Positions 16,386-26,500 of a DNA stretch of 64,000 bases are shown one piece after another. The number at the start of each line of letters is the position of its first letter. Position 1 is the stretch's first letter. The stretch covers positions 554,981 to 618,980 of the forward strand of contig CAMVNQ010000001.1 in the NCBI GenBank assembly GCA_947168885.1, written 5' to 3'. Source of the stretch: an uncultured Clostridia bacterium. GTDB taxonomy: Bacteria > Bacillota > Clostridia > Oscillospirales > Ruminococcaceae. Under the pieces are notes generated by a model. The model made no database searches. It worked only from the letters and a program-made list of their open reading frames with translations, and was not told where the DNA came from. The translations under genes were made by a program, and so were the position numbers.

Positions 16386-17366
16386 TTATTCGACATCATA
16401 AGCAAATTTGTCGCTAAAATTTTCCTTTACCGCTTCTACCAGCTGAGCATAGCCCGGAAACCCACTTCGATCCGTTCTGAATCCGAAACTATATCTGTCG
16501 GTATTTCCGTTCCTGCAATAAAGCACCAGCCTTCGCATATCGCCTTTAGCGAAGCCCACTTCCGGTGTCATTACCACTCTCTCTATATCCATGTCACCGA
16601 AAGGCTCGCCGTCGATATACATTGTTCCTCCTCTGAACATGATCTCATATGGTATATTTTTTGCAGACTTTTTTGACCTTCCGCAAATAAAAAGATTTAC
16701 ACCGCCGAGTATAAGCACATTCAGTATTATGGCCAGCACAAGCCAGAACCAGTTATCTTCCAGCTCATCCTGTATTATCATAGATATCAGTACCCACGAA
16801 AACAGCACTGTCAGAGACCAGAACATCATCTTTGTCAGCAATCTGTTCCGTTTGTCAATCTTTTCAGCCAGTTCAGCCGCAGGTATGGTGAAATACCTCA
16901 CACTTGCATCATCCGGTTCAAAGCCGTCGTATATAGTGCGGTGCTTCTTTCTCATGCCAGTCTCTATGATCGCTGACAGTCTGCCTGCATTCTGACTGCC
17001 GAGAAAAGAGCACTTTACTTTATGCCTGCCGTCCTTGCCGGCGATATCTATCCACCTTTCTGTTACAGGGATAACTAAGTAATAATGCGTATGCACATGC
17101 ATATACATTTCGTTTTCAGAAAAGAGATACTCTTTGTTCTTAAGATATATGCCGTTCTCATCGACTTGCAGGCTTTTTCCGATACCGCTTATGAAACCGA
17201 TGATACCGCCAAGTATAACGGCCGCCGCCAGTAGCGGAATAAACAATTTTTCTTCCATTCCCAGAGCCAGCGCTATAAGCAGTGTTATACAGCCATACAT
17301 AAACCCGCTTATAAGCCCTGTCGGTATTCCTCTGAACGGATTGCTCCTGAATTCTTCACGTTCCAT
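16386..17366 (-). CDS. Four-TM hypothetical membrane protein
   Basis: The 326-residue protein has two hydrophobic hairpins, near residues 18-62 (GCITLLIALALG, LLAAAVILGGIIGF) and 180-228 (WSLTVLFSWVLISMI, FWLVLAIILNVLIL), with soluble domains after each. The first soluble part (near 65-150) and the last look like PH/YcxB-like strands, but I cannot assign a family with certainty. No neighbour shares its strand closely enough to suggest an operon. Confidence 0.6.
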   Translation of the reverse strand: MEREEFRSNPFRGIPTGLISGFMYGCITLLIALALGMEEKLFIPLLAAAVILGGIIGFISGIGKSLQVDENGIYLKNKEYLFSENEMYMHVHTHYYLVIPVTERWIDIAGKDGRHKVKCSFLGSQNAGRLSAIIETGMRKKHRTIYDGFEPDDASVRYFTIPAAELAEKIDKRNRLLTKMMFWSLTVLFSWVLISMIIQDELEDNWFWLVLAIILNVLILGGVNLFICGRSKKSAKNIPYEIMFRGGTMYIDGEPFGDMDIERVVMTPEVGFAKGDMRRLVLYCRNGNTDRYSFGFRTDRSGFPGYAQLVEAVKENFSDKFAYDVE

Positions 17367-17427
17367 TTTTGCTCCTTAGATATACGTTTCACAGCCAAAA
17401 TTCCTCCAACGTATAATTATCAATGTT

Positions 17428-18432
17428 CTAAGATTTATTATTTTTTGAATTCTTTTTAGCTTCCTTTTCAATTGATTTTATAGTATTCAGATATTCCTCT
17501 TCTACGGGTGAAAGGTTCTGTACCTGGAACTTCCGGTATTCTGCTTTTGCCTTCTCTATTGCTTGGGTGTGGCTGACTGCTCCAGCGCCTTCTAATACTT
17601 TTTCGCCTGTCGTTTTCAACAGATTGTCAAGGTGCTCAACATAGTCGCTCATGTACATAGGATTATGGCGCATAGCCTGGACTTCCGCAAAGTCGAAATA
17701 CCCGGAAACGATATTATTCAGTATTTTCAGTTCGTCTTCTGTCAGATAATTTTTGGCAATTTTTACATCTTTAAGCGTTGGGAAGTCTCCGGAAAAGGCC
17801 GTGAGCCCCATAAAAGGCTTTTCGGCGTCCGCACGTTCGTAAATGACTTCTGCAGCGGTATGCCCGTGAGCTGCATAGTGCAGCTTGTTTTGCACCATTT
17901 TAAAGAAAGCAACAGACTCGCTGCTCTTTGGATCGTAATCAACGCTTGTGGCATATAGGTCGAGTACCTGACGATACATCACTTTTTCGGAAGACCGGAT
18001 ATCTCTGATCCTGTCAAGAAGCTCTTTCCAATAGTTGCCGCCGCCGAGGTTTTTCAGCCGCTCGTCATCCATTGTAAAGCCTTTGATCATATACTCTTTG
18101 AGCCGTTCGGTCGCCCAGCGGCGGAATTGAGTCGCTATAAGTGATTTTACACGGTATCCTACAGATATAATTACATCAAGATTATAATAATCAACCTGGT
18201 AGGTTTTGCCGTCTGCGGCAGTTGTTGCAATTTTTGCAACAACTGAGTCCCGTTCCAATTCGCCTTCATTAAAAACATTCTTTATATGTCTTGATATGGT
18301 TGATTTGTCTCTTTGAAAGAGTGATGACAGCTGATCCAGTGTGAGCCACACGGTCTCATCTTCAAAGCGAACGTCAATTTTGGTGTTTCCGTCTTCGGTC
18401 TGATATATAACAATATTTCCTTTATCGTCCAT
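17428..18432 (-). CDS. RhuM family protein
   Basis: The 334-residue protein begins with the RhuM signature (NIVIYQTEDG, VWLTLDQLSSLFQRDKSTISRHIKN), continues with YNLDVIISVGYRVKS and RRWATERLKEYMIKGF, and ends in a lysine-rich tail. RhuM proteins are widespread on islands; the name comes from a Salmonella pathogenicity island, but the molecular role is unknown. The N-terminal part is a winged-helix DNA-binding domain. The gene is 4 bp downstream of the S66 peptidase gene on the same strand and is probably co-transcribed with it. Confidence 0.88.
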   Translation of the reverse strand: MDDKGNIVIYQTEDGNTKIDVRFEDETVWLTLDQLSSLFQRDKSTISRHIKNVFNEGELERDSVVAKIATTAADGKTYQVDYYNLDVIISVGYRVKSLIATQFRRWATERLKEYMIKGFTMDDERLKNLGGGNYWKELLDRIRDIRSSEKVMYRQVLDLYATSVDYDPKSSESVAFFKMVQNKLHYAAHGHTAAEVIYERADAEKPFMGLTAFSGDFPTLKDVKIAKNYLTEDELKILNNIVSGYFDFAEVQAMRHNPMYMSDYVEHLDNLLKTTGEKVLEGAGAVSHTQAIEKAKAEYRKFQVQNLSPVEEEYLNTIKSIEKEAKKNSKNNKS

Positions 18433-18436
18433 ATAG

Positions 18437-19429
18437 TCACTCTCCTAGTCTTTTTACTAATCTTATCGTCTGTGAATCTGCATCAAGCTCTGCTGTGATA
18501 CCGATAGGAATCGTCAGCATTGGCGCACAATGACTGAAATCACATTCGGCAAGCACAGGATAGTCCGGTCTGTCAAGGTAATCATATATAAATTCGTGAT
18601 ACTTTTTCTCTGTCCCGTAATGCTCGAACTGTCGGCATTTTCCAATGACAAGTCCACTGATAATGTCGAACACTCCGCTTATTTTCAGCTGCGCCAAAGT
18701 ACGTTCCACACTGCAAGCCCATTCCTCTGTATCTTCGATGAAAAGAATATCGCCCTTGCGTATTTCCGGCATGAACGGAGTACCCCATATATTGCTTATG
18801 GTATATAGATTTCCACCGATAAGTCTGCCTGTTACCTTTCCACCTCTGAGAGTAATTATCTCATTTGGGATATGCTTTTCTTCAGTTAATTCCTGCGTCC
18901 AGTCTATAACGTCATCGGAGTAGGATTCGGGGAAAACATATTCATAGCTATCTTCAAAGTTCAGCACTTCGCAAAGGCTTTTCAAAGCTGTATCCCGATA
19001 CGGACTTAGCCTTGCATAGCTTGTCACAAAGTTTGAGCCGTAATATGTGGTCACGCCTGTTTTTGCATAAAGCGCCAAAAGCAGCGCAGTCACGTCCGAC
19101 ATACCGATGACAGGTTTCGGGTTTTCCGCATAGTATTCATAATCAATGTACGGGAGCATTCCGTTTGTCACCTGACCGCCAACGCTTGCCATAAGTATAT
19201 CGACTTCGGGATCGCGGAGCAGAGTGTTGAATTCATCTGCTCTTTCTTCTGGAGAGCCGGAACGGTAGGCGTCCGCCTTGCCCCATAGCTTCCCATGCTT
19301 TACATTGAACCTACAGGAGCGGATGTATTCCTCTGCGCGGGAAGCCGCCTCGGGCGCTTCATTTGTGATGATCCACGACGGACTGAAAACGCCTATTGTT
19401 GAACCTTTATCAATTTTTATGAATTCCAC
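18437..19429 (-). CDS. S66 peptidase (LD-carboxypeptidase/MccF-like)
   Basis: The 330-residue protein has the S66 nucleophile elbow VIGMSDVTALL, the Glu of LFIEDTEEW and the His of CDFSHCAPMLTIPIG, which make up the Ser-Glu-His triad. This family includes murein LD-carboxypeptidases and MccF, which hydrolyses microcin C-type adenylated peptides to give self-immunity. Length and the C-terminal part are closer to MccF. With two GNAT genes directly upstream on the same strand, an antibiotic-resistance or immunity cassette is plausible but unproven. Confidence 0.85.
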   Translation of the reverse strand: MEFIKIDKGSTIGVFSPSWIITNEAPEAASRAEEYIRSCRFNVKHGKLWGKADAYRSGSPEERADEFNTLLRDPEVDILMASVGGQVTNGMLPYIDYEYYAENPKPVIGMSDVTALLLALYAKTGVTTYYGSNFVTSYARLSPYRDTALKSLCEVLNFEDSYEYVFPESYSDDVIDWTQELTEEKHIPNEIITLRGGKVTGRLIGGNLYTISNIWGTPFMPEIRKGDILFIEDTEEWACSVERTLAQLKISGVFDIISGLVIGKCRQFEHYGTEKKYHEFIYDYLDRPDYPVLAECDFSHCAPMLTIPIGITAELDADSQTIRLVKRLGE

Positions 19430-19447
19430 CCATTAATGTGAGATAAG

Positions 19448-19936
19448 TTACGACCTCGCGTCGCTATTTTTTGATCTATATAGCGTGAATCTCGGACCTT
19501 CCTCGCCGAACTTCCCGTTTCTTACGAAACCACACTTTTCGAGCACTCTCTGAGAAGCTTTGTTATCCGGATCTGTCTCCGATTCCACTGCATTGACTCC
19601 CGGCTGTGCCAAAGCCCACTCAGAAACTGCTTTTACTGCTTCGGCAGCATAACCATTGTTCCGGTATTGTTCGGAAATTCCGTATCCGATCTCAACAATA
19701 CCGTTCGGATCAAGTCCTTTAAAACACAATTCTCCGATATGTGTACCGCCTTTCAGCTCGATCATCCAGATCGCATACCATTCCCATTGATCCGGGTTGT
19801 TTAAGCAACCATTCAGCATTTCTGTATAAGCGAGCTTAAGAACATCAACAGTTTGTGATTTTATGAATTGTTCCATTTCCTCTTTAGAGGAAACATGGAT
19901 CCTCAAACGCTCGGTTTCTACTACTATATCTTTCAT
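19448..19936 (-). CDS. GNAT N-acetyltransferase (RimJ/RimL type)
   Basis: The start MKDIVVETERLRI is used because GGGAG lies 6 nt upstream. The product shows the GNAT layout: the LRI entry strand, IGELCFKG, the acetyl-CoA-binding YRNNGYAAEAVKAV loop and NKASQRVLEKCGFV near the end. It resembles enzymes acetylating protein N-termini or small amines. It is 18 bp upstream of the S66 peptidase gene. Confidence 0.85.
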   Translation of the reverse strand: MKDIVVETERLRIHVSSKEEMEQFIKSQTVDVLKLAYTEMLNGCLNNPDQWEWYAIWMIELKGGTHIGELCFKGLDPNGIVEIGYGISEQYRNNGYAAEAVKAVSEWALAQPGVNAVESETDPDNKASQRVLEKCGFVRNGKFGEEGPRFTLYRSKNSDARS

Positions 19937-19998
19937 TTTTTCTCCCACCCAATAATTTCTAATAGCCGATTGTAAAATTTGAATTTGTCGCTCTGCTG

Positions 19999-20586
19999 TT
20001 ACAACACTTTTCGCATAACAACTTGTTCTTTTTCCCTCGCTACTTCTATAAATCCCGCTTTTTGATAAAGGCGATAAGGACCCTGGAAATCAAAATCATT
20101 TCGTTGGTCAGAAAGTTTAGCATATCCCTCAACAGCAGCATATCCCTTTGATTTGGCATCTGTGCAGACTCTGTCAATGAATGCAGATGCAATACCCATT
20201 CCCCGGTATTCCGGAGCGATCTCAAAACAAACAATCGACATCGTTTTTCCACAAGTGATGTTCCTCGCAAATTCCGGAACAAACCCGGCATAGCTATCAA
20301 TATCTGCCGCATTGCACCATCCGATCGATTGTTCTTTGTAATAAGCCAGATATCCGTGGATTATATTCCGTTCAAGCATTCCTGTTGCATACTTGCGCAG
20401 TGTCTCTTTCACACCGAATGATTTGAACTCACTTACCATCTTTTTTATCTGCTCTTCATCCTGATTGGGAGAAGTACAATAACACGGTCCGTTTGGATTA
20501 TCATCTGTAAACGCGCGACGATCGAAAAAGTCAAGATAATCAGCGTTCAATTCAGATGTCAATGGCCGAATTAGAATTGTTTTCAC
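19999..20586 (-). CDS. GNAT N-acetyltransferase
   Basis: The 195-residue protein has a GNAT core (CFEIAPEYRGMGIASAFIDRVCTDAKSKGY) and the ending RLYQKAGFIEVAR. Its N-terminal half (CYCTSPNQDEEQI, GWCNAADIDSYAGFVPEF) is typical of a Firmicute GNAT group of unknown substrate. It lies 50 bp upstream of the previous GNAT in the same orientation. Confidence 0.85.
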   Translation of the reverse strand: MKTILIRPLTSELNADYLDFFDRRAFTDDNPNGPCYCTSPNQDEEQIKKMVSEFKSFGVKETLRKYATGMLERNIIHGYLAYYKEQSIGWCNAADIDSYAGFVPEFARNITCGKTMSIVCFEIAPEYRGMGIASAFIDRVCTDAKSKGYAAVEGYAKLSDQRNDFDFQGPYRLYQKAGFIEVAREKEQVVMRKVL

Positions 20587-20622
20587 AAAATATTTCCTCC
20601 ATATAATAAATTCAAATAAATA

Positions 20623-20988
20623 TTACCAATTATCTTCATTCAGCAAGTATAAAACAGTAGGTCTGAATTCTTCTGCGACATTATCTGCGTTTTCTTTAAG
20701 AATTGCGTACGGACCTTCGGTATAGGCTTCAAGCAAATGAAGCGCTTCCTCGGCAACACCTGTATCGCTGTCGTAAACGACGACCCTCTGCAAAAGCTCT
20801 TTCAGAGGTTCATACAAAGACGAAAGATCCTTTTTGTAGTAGGGATCCATATACCAATCGAGATAGTATAACAATCTTTCTTTTGCGTGGATATCATCAC
20901 CCGTCAGGACTGCTTCTATCGCTTCTATTCCGGCATCTACTGTTTTAAACTCTTTTTCGCCATAGTGGCAGTCAAATTCATTGCTCAT
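20623..20988 (-). CDS. Hypothetical helical acidic protein
   Basis: The 121-residue product is acidic and predicted helical (VDAGIEAIEAVLTG, LLYYLDWYMDPYY, EEALHLLEAYTEGPYAIL). The pattern recalls HEAT-like immunity proteins of contact-dependent toxins, but no family is recognised. It sits in a row of small cargo genes with GNATs and an isochorismatase. Confidence 0.6.
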   Translation of the reverse strand: MSNEFDCHYGEKEFKTVDAGIEAIEAVLTGDDIHAKERLLYYLDWYMDPYYKKDLSSLYEPLKELLQRVVVYDSDTGVAEEALHLLEAYTEGPYAILKENADNVAEEFRPTVLYLLNEDNW

Positions 20989-21039
20989 CTGCTACCTCTG
21001 TTTGCTTTCTCCGTTTTAAGATTGCAAGTCGGGATAGTG

Positions 21040-21573
21040 TTACATTTTACCGTACATAATCAATCCAATCGCTTTATCAAAAGAAATGCACTCTGCATAT
21101 CTTTTGTTCCAGATAAATTCATTATAATATTTATAGGTCGTTTCGGATGACATAAATCGATTATCAAATGTACTATTAGTGTTTTCGGGAACTATCATTT
21201 TAAAGCCGTGTTCAAATCCGGCTTTGATATTTGCGTCAATGCAATACTCTGTCTGAAGCCCTATGATAACAATGGTGTTTTCATTTTTCTTCTTTAAATA
21301 TTCAAGCAGACCGGAATTTTTGAAAGCACTGTTAACACATTTATCAAAAATAGCCTCATTGTCGGCAGGCTTGAATTCGTCATATATTTCAAACCCGTCA
21401 TTACCTTTTGTGAGTTCGCAGCCAGGGCCGTCATCATGCCTTACATATATGACTTCAATGTTATTTTTACGGGCAGTATCAATAATCTGTTTAACATTGG
21501 AAACAAACAGATCATAATTATATAGCTTGTTATTTACGATCGCTTTTTGTGTGTCAACAACTAAAAGTACCAT
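21040..21573 (-). CDS. Isochorismatase-like cysteine hydrolase
   Basis: The 177-residue protein has the family core: LLVVDTQKAIVNN with the catalytic Asp, and VIIGLQTEYCIDANIKAG with the catalytic Cys. These enzymes hydrolyse amides such as nicotinamide, carbamoyl compounds or isochorismate; the substrate cannot be read from the sequence. It belongs to the small cargo cluster between the GNATs and Wadjet. Confidence 0.85.
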   Translation of the reverse strand: MVLLVVDTQKAIVNNKLYNYDLFVSNVKQIIDTARKNNIEVIYVRHDDGPGCELTKGNDGFEIYDEFKPADNEAIFDKCVNSAFKNSGLLEYLKKKNENTIVIIGLQTEYCIDANIKAGFEHGFKMIVPENTNSTFDNRFMSSETTYKYYNEFIWNKRYAECISFDKAIGLIMYGKM

Positions 21574-21611
21574 AGGATAATCTCCTGAATTAAGATTTGT
21601 TATATCGGCTC

Positions 21612-22175
21612 TTAATCTGTTGCCGATACGAGCATTACGACATATCTGTCCATGCTTTTGTCATAGATGCTCCAGCAGCAAGCGCCGTACCATTCATGCC
21701 CGTCATCAAAATAATCTGACCAGTCAGTCGTCCATTCATATATATCGAGATTATCCGTACCGTTTGGGAACAGAACCTCATTCACTTTTTTGAAGTCCTC
21801 CGGGCTGTTTCTTCCGCCGTGTATCGGCTCCATAAGCGCGTACCAATATGGAACAGTCGTGCCAAAGTTTTCGTCATTCGGTTTCCATTCGGCATCATAA
21901 GTAACGTTGCCATAATGATCGATCTTTACGATATTCGGGCAGTAGAAAAACTCGCTCTGATCCAGTGGTTTTGACTGTGCCTTATTTATATCAAAAGTCA
22001 CCGGATGAAGATGATCAAAGACAGCAATCAAGGCATCTCTGTGAGATTGAACACCTTCACAAGGCTTATTATCTGTTAAGATATGATAGTCCACTTCGCC
22101 AACACAATGACATTCGCTGTCCGGATCATATTGCTTTACAAAATCATAAAAACAGTCATTTTCTATTTCGCGCAT
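21612..22175 (-). CDS. Hypothetical protein (187 aa)
   Basis: The product is acidic and aromatic-rich (EWTTDWSDYFDDGHEWYGACCW), with no signal peptide or membrane segment. I recognise no family; such proteins resemble SMI1/immunity-type cargo. It ends 38 bp upstream of the isochorismatase gene. Confidence 0.55.
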   Translation of the reverse strand: MREIENDCFYDFVKQYDPDSECHCVGEVDYHILTDNKPCEGVQSHRDALIAVFDHLHPVTFDINKAQSKPLDQSEFFYCPNIVKIDHYGNVTYDAEWKPNDENFGTTVPYWYALMEPIHGGRNSPEDFKKVNEVLFPNGTDNLDIYEWTTDWSDYFDDGHEWYGACCWSIYDKSMDRYVVMLVSATD

Positions 22176-22241
22176 AGTACACCATGTAAATAATTGTTTA
22201 TAGTAATAGCCAGCATATTTGTCATGCGGATCAACAGCTTG

Positions 22242-23582
22242 CTATTCCACATCACTTGCTTCAAGAGTGATTATCTGTGTATTTGTCGGAGACTTTAGAC
22301 CTGAAAGCTGGGAAACGTCATTACTTTTCCAGCTTATAATTTCTTGTTCTAATTTACAATTATTGTCTATCATATAATTTATAACATCAGAATATCTGCT
22401 ATCCTTTAGAGATTTAGCTTTATTTATATCGTTTGATTCAAGGCATTTTGTGTAATCATTGAATTCTATTAAGTCGGGTATTCCCATTCTGTATGGTTGA
22501 AAATCTATACCTGTTTGACGGCGGAGATTCTCTAGTATATGGAACCCGTCAGGATCAATATCTCCAAAATGATACCAGTTTTTATTTTTGTTAAAGGAGT
22601 GAATAAGCTGTAATAAGTTGTTTTTTGCTTTATTACTATACCCGCTAAGATATATTAAAAAAGTATCTTTCCCCTTTAATCTATTATAACTGGTAAGGTT
22701 TTCAACTGACATAATATTACTATCTAATATAGAAATATTACTTAAATCTGTAATTGTTTGTGAATTCAATGCAACAGGGATTTCTGGTACTAAAGTAATA
22801 CTATATCCGTTTCTAAATGAAATGACTCCGTTTCCTTTAAAATAAATATAGGTTGGGTTTTTTACTATATTATGATTTGACAACAACATGTCATACGATT
22901 CTTTTTTGTCGTCCCCATACAGTAAATCATCGGGCGTGTTTCCGTATTTTAGCAATAGGTTACATACTTTTGATTTGTACTTGTTTTCAAATACTTTACT
23001 ATCAGAAAAAACAGCTATTGAAAGTTCACGTTCAAGTATTTCATTTTTATTATCGACAATAAAAATAATACAATCAAGTATTTTTTGTAGTTCAGAAATG
23101 TCTTTTGAAATAGAATTGTCTTTGTTCATACCTAAACGTTTTAACTGATCAATACAAATCTTTTCTATTAAGCAGTCATGGCTTATGTATTTTTCAAACA
23201 CTGATCTCTGTAAAGAAAGACTATCCGTCCTGCTTGTCATTCCAAGAATTCTGCAGTATTCATTGTACATCTCATTTTTCATAACAATAGATACTATATC
23301 GCCGTTCTTTTTTTCTATTGTTATGTAGCCACTTTTTTCAAGTTCGCTAATCTCAATGTCATATTTTGTCTTCAAATCAACATCAAGATAATCAGAATTA
23401 TAATCGGCATACACCTCAATTGGCTTACATTTGAAGTGCTGAGTCACCTTATTATCACCCGAACACGTTTTACTTTGTTCATATTTTGACAGTAATATTT
23501 TGAGCAGTTGCTCTTGTTCAACTGTTAGTGAATTCACTGATAAGTCCCTCCACAGCATTTGTGTATCTACCTGTTTCAACAA
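22242..23582 (-). CDS. jetD: Wadjet JetD (Toprim nuclease subunit)
   Basis: The C-terminal half is a DUF2220/Toprim-like fold: the conserved Glu in MSVENLTSYNR and the metal-binding WYHFGDIDPDGFHI. The N-terminal half corresponds to the arm and winged-helix region. In Wadjet, JetD is the topoisomerase VI-like nuclease that cuts circular plasmid DNA once JetABC has extruded a loop. The gene is last in the jetABCD order and overlaps jetC by up to 65 nt; an internal start at MLWRDL would shorten this overlap. Confidence 0.9.
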   Translation of the reverse strand: MLKQVDTQMLWRDLSVNSLTVEQEQLLKILLSKYEQSKTCSGDNKVTQHFKCKPIEVYADYNSDYLDVDLKTKYDIEISELEKSGYITIEKKNGDIVSIVMKNEMYNEYCRILGMTSRTDSLSLQRSVFEKYISHDCLIEKICIDQLKRLGMNKDNSISKDISELQKILDCIIFIVDNKNEILERELSIAVFSDSKVFENKYKSKVCNLLLKYGNTPDDLLYGDDKKESYDMLLSNHNIVKNPTYIYFKGNGVISFRNGYSITLVPEIPVALNSQTITDLSNISILDSNIMSVENLTSYNRLKGKDTFLIYLSGYSNKAKNNLLQLIHSFNKNKNWYHFGDIDPDGFHILENLRRQTGIDFQPYRMGIPDLIEFNDYTKCLESNDINKAKSLKDSRYSDVINYMIDNNCKLEQEIISWKSNDVSQLSGLKSPTNTQIITLEASDVE

Positions 23583-26500
23583 GGCTTATGGTAGTATCAA
23601 TGTAACTGCCTATACTGTTTATTTTCTCCGGCGGTGCAGCATACATTACTTGAAATCCGTTTTGCTCAAAATATCTAACCATTTGCTCTATTCGTTCCTG
23701 ACTTAGCGCAGCAAATGCCTCATCAATAAATGCCAGCCTTGCGCATGAGCTTTTTTTAGGATAACACTGCATAAGACTCGCTGCAAGAATTATGAAATAA
23801 GGAGTTTGCTTTTCACCGTTACTTGCGGAACCCTGCTTCTCGGATAGATCGGCTTCAATATTCTCGAGCGTGTTTTCGATATTCATATCATATACACAGT
23901 ATGTGCGATAATCGGCATAGTCTTCATCACCAACATCACGCAATATTTCATCCATCAGTTCTCGAATATCATTTCTAAGTTCCTCATCTTCATAATTCTG
24001 AGCATAAGCATTTTCTACATTTAATTGATTGTCGTAAAGCTTCTTTTTAATTCTGAAAAATGTATCTTTATCCTTTCTGGGCTTTTTGGTAAATGAATAG
24101 ACATCCTGCCCGAATGGTAATGAGGATAGTTCTTTGTTTATTGCTGAAATTTCTGTGTCTGCATTATCAATGGCTTCACAAATTGCAGATACAAATTGTG
24201 TAATGAATGCATTCTCAAGTTTTTCTCGATGTTCATCAAGAGACTGTTTTACGGTTTCTGCATCAATATTGATAACTTTATCCCGTTCTTTGCGAAACTT
24301 GCCAATATATGATACACCACGTTCATCTGGATTGAGATCTGCCATCATGCAATACTTAATCTGTTCATTTTCCATCTCATTAGCAGCCTTATCCATTTCG
24401 CGCTTGTTGTCATCAATAGTACGTTGTGAAATTGCTTCACCTGAGAGCGAGCCTTTACTTTGACGTTCATATTCCTCGACAGCTTTTTTTCGAAGGTCCA
24501 TATGCATTATTATATATTTATCAAAAATATCCTTAGCATTCTTTTCAGCCTGTACGAGTTCGTCGGTCATTTGTTCAAGTTCTGATATAGTAGATATACA
24601 TTTTTGTTGATCCGAGAACAGTTTGATTTTATTTTTCTCAGCGTTTTTAAGTTCCTTTTCAGCTGTATCTACTTGACTTTTAAGTGCAGTAAACGTAGGA
24701 TTATTATTTTGTTCATCAAGTCTTGCACGTAAGTCAGCAATCTTTTCTTTTAATTCAGGGAGTTCTTTTATTGCTTCAAAACGAACATCTGCATCTATAT
24801 GAGTGGCTTCAAGTAATGCTATATTTTGTGACAAATTATCTACAAGATCAACTAATTCGTTAAGTGTTTTTTGATTTTCCTCACGTTCTGCTATATCTCT
24901 TTCAAGTTGTAATCTAATAGCTTCCTGACCAAGAAAATACTGCACTTTATCAAAAGACATGTTTCTTACTGTATATCCTTTTGCAAGTGTACCGTCTTTC
25001 ATTAATCCTCCCAGCGGATGGTCATGCAATTCGCTAAGGTTATTGCAAAGATAAATCTTTCCTAATAAATAATTAGCGTATTTTCTAGCATATATGTTTG
25101 GAATTTTTAAGAGCTCAGCAGCAGAATTGCCATCGACTTTGAAATCCTCAATCTTATCTGTCAAAACAAGATTTGGTTTTTTCAACTTTAGACGATGAAA
25201 TATATCTAATGCCATTCCTACATATTTTCCATCAATTATCAGATCGAATTTCTTATTACTAAGATATGTTTCTATTGCGTCTCTCCATTCAGGATCCGAA
25301 ACATCTTCAACTAGATCAGCAAAAATACGAACCCTTGCATCAATACCCATTCTTTCGAGTTCAGCATTTATAGAATCGCGGGCAGAAGTAACATAACCAG
25401 GATAGCTTCTTTGTTCACTTTCGCGAAGCTTTATCTGAATTCCTAGGTCTGAAAGATTATTTTGTACTGATATAATATCGTTTTCTGTTTCCCATTGTTT
25501 CTTCTTTAATTCATCAGTTTTTCCTTTTAGCTTATCTTTAATCATTTTAACAATATAGTATTTGTCATCTGAAGATGTTCTTACTTGATCAAGCGACTCT
25601 ATTGTTTCTTTAATTCTACGATCGATTTCTAAATAAGATAATGCACCTAAAATATTATCCTTCAATTCGGATATTCTAGCAATTTCTTTACCAGTTTCTT
25701 TTATCTTTGCTTCTGTTTCGGATATTTGTTTTTCGATATTATCTGCTATAGCAAAAAAATCACTTTTACGGTAAACATACTGTGCCTCTGTATATCTCTT
25801 CTGAGCTTCTTCATATTCGATATTAGCCCTGTCACATTCTCCAATTAAGCGGTTTAATGTTTCTTTGTTCTTCGTAATATTCTGTTGATTATTGAGGCTT
25901 TTTCTTTGACTTATAATATAATTCTGCCAGAACATCTCTGCACATTTAAGATCATAGAAATTAGACTTAGTCTCATATATTTGTGTCAATCGTTCTATTT
26001 CTTCGAGTTTTTCCTGCCTTTTCAATATACCATCGTATGTTTCACAAATTTTTTCAAATTGAGCTTTTAATTCGCGAAGTTCCGAAAGAGTTGTGATTTC
26101 TACTTCAGGCAGTACACTGTCACGAATAAATTTGTCAATGTTGTTTTCCGGCTGGAAGCACATCATTTTCATTAGTTTTCTGCGGTAATCATCTGAATTA
26201 TCACAACGAATACCAAGCGCACGTTGTATTTGAGCAACGCCTTTTTCTTTCTTCATGAAATCAACAGGTTTCAATCTGATACCATTTGCTTTTAGCTCGT
26301 TTTTAGGTGTCACAATCAGTTGATTTCCTGTTTTCTTATAAAAATCAATATCTGATATTCCAGCATCCTTTATAAGAAACCAATTTGATACATAGCTTCT
26401 TTCGTCGGCTGATTCTATACATACACCAACAGTAATATTAAATCCATCGTTTGGCGAGTAAAACTCCATGGCAATATAACTGATAATACTTCCTGTTCTT

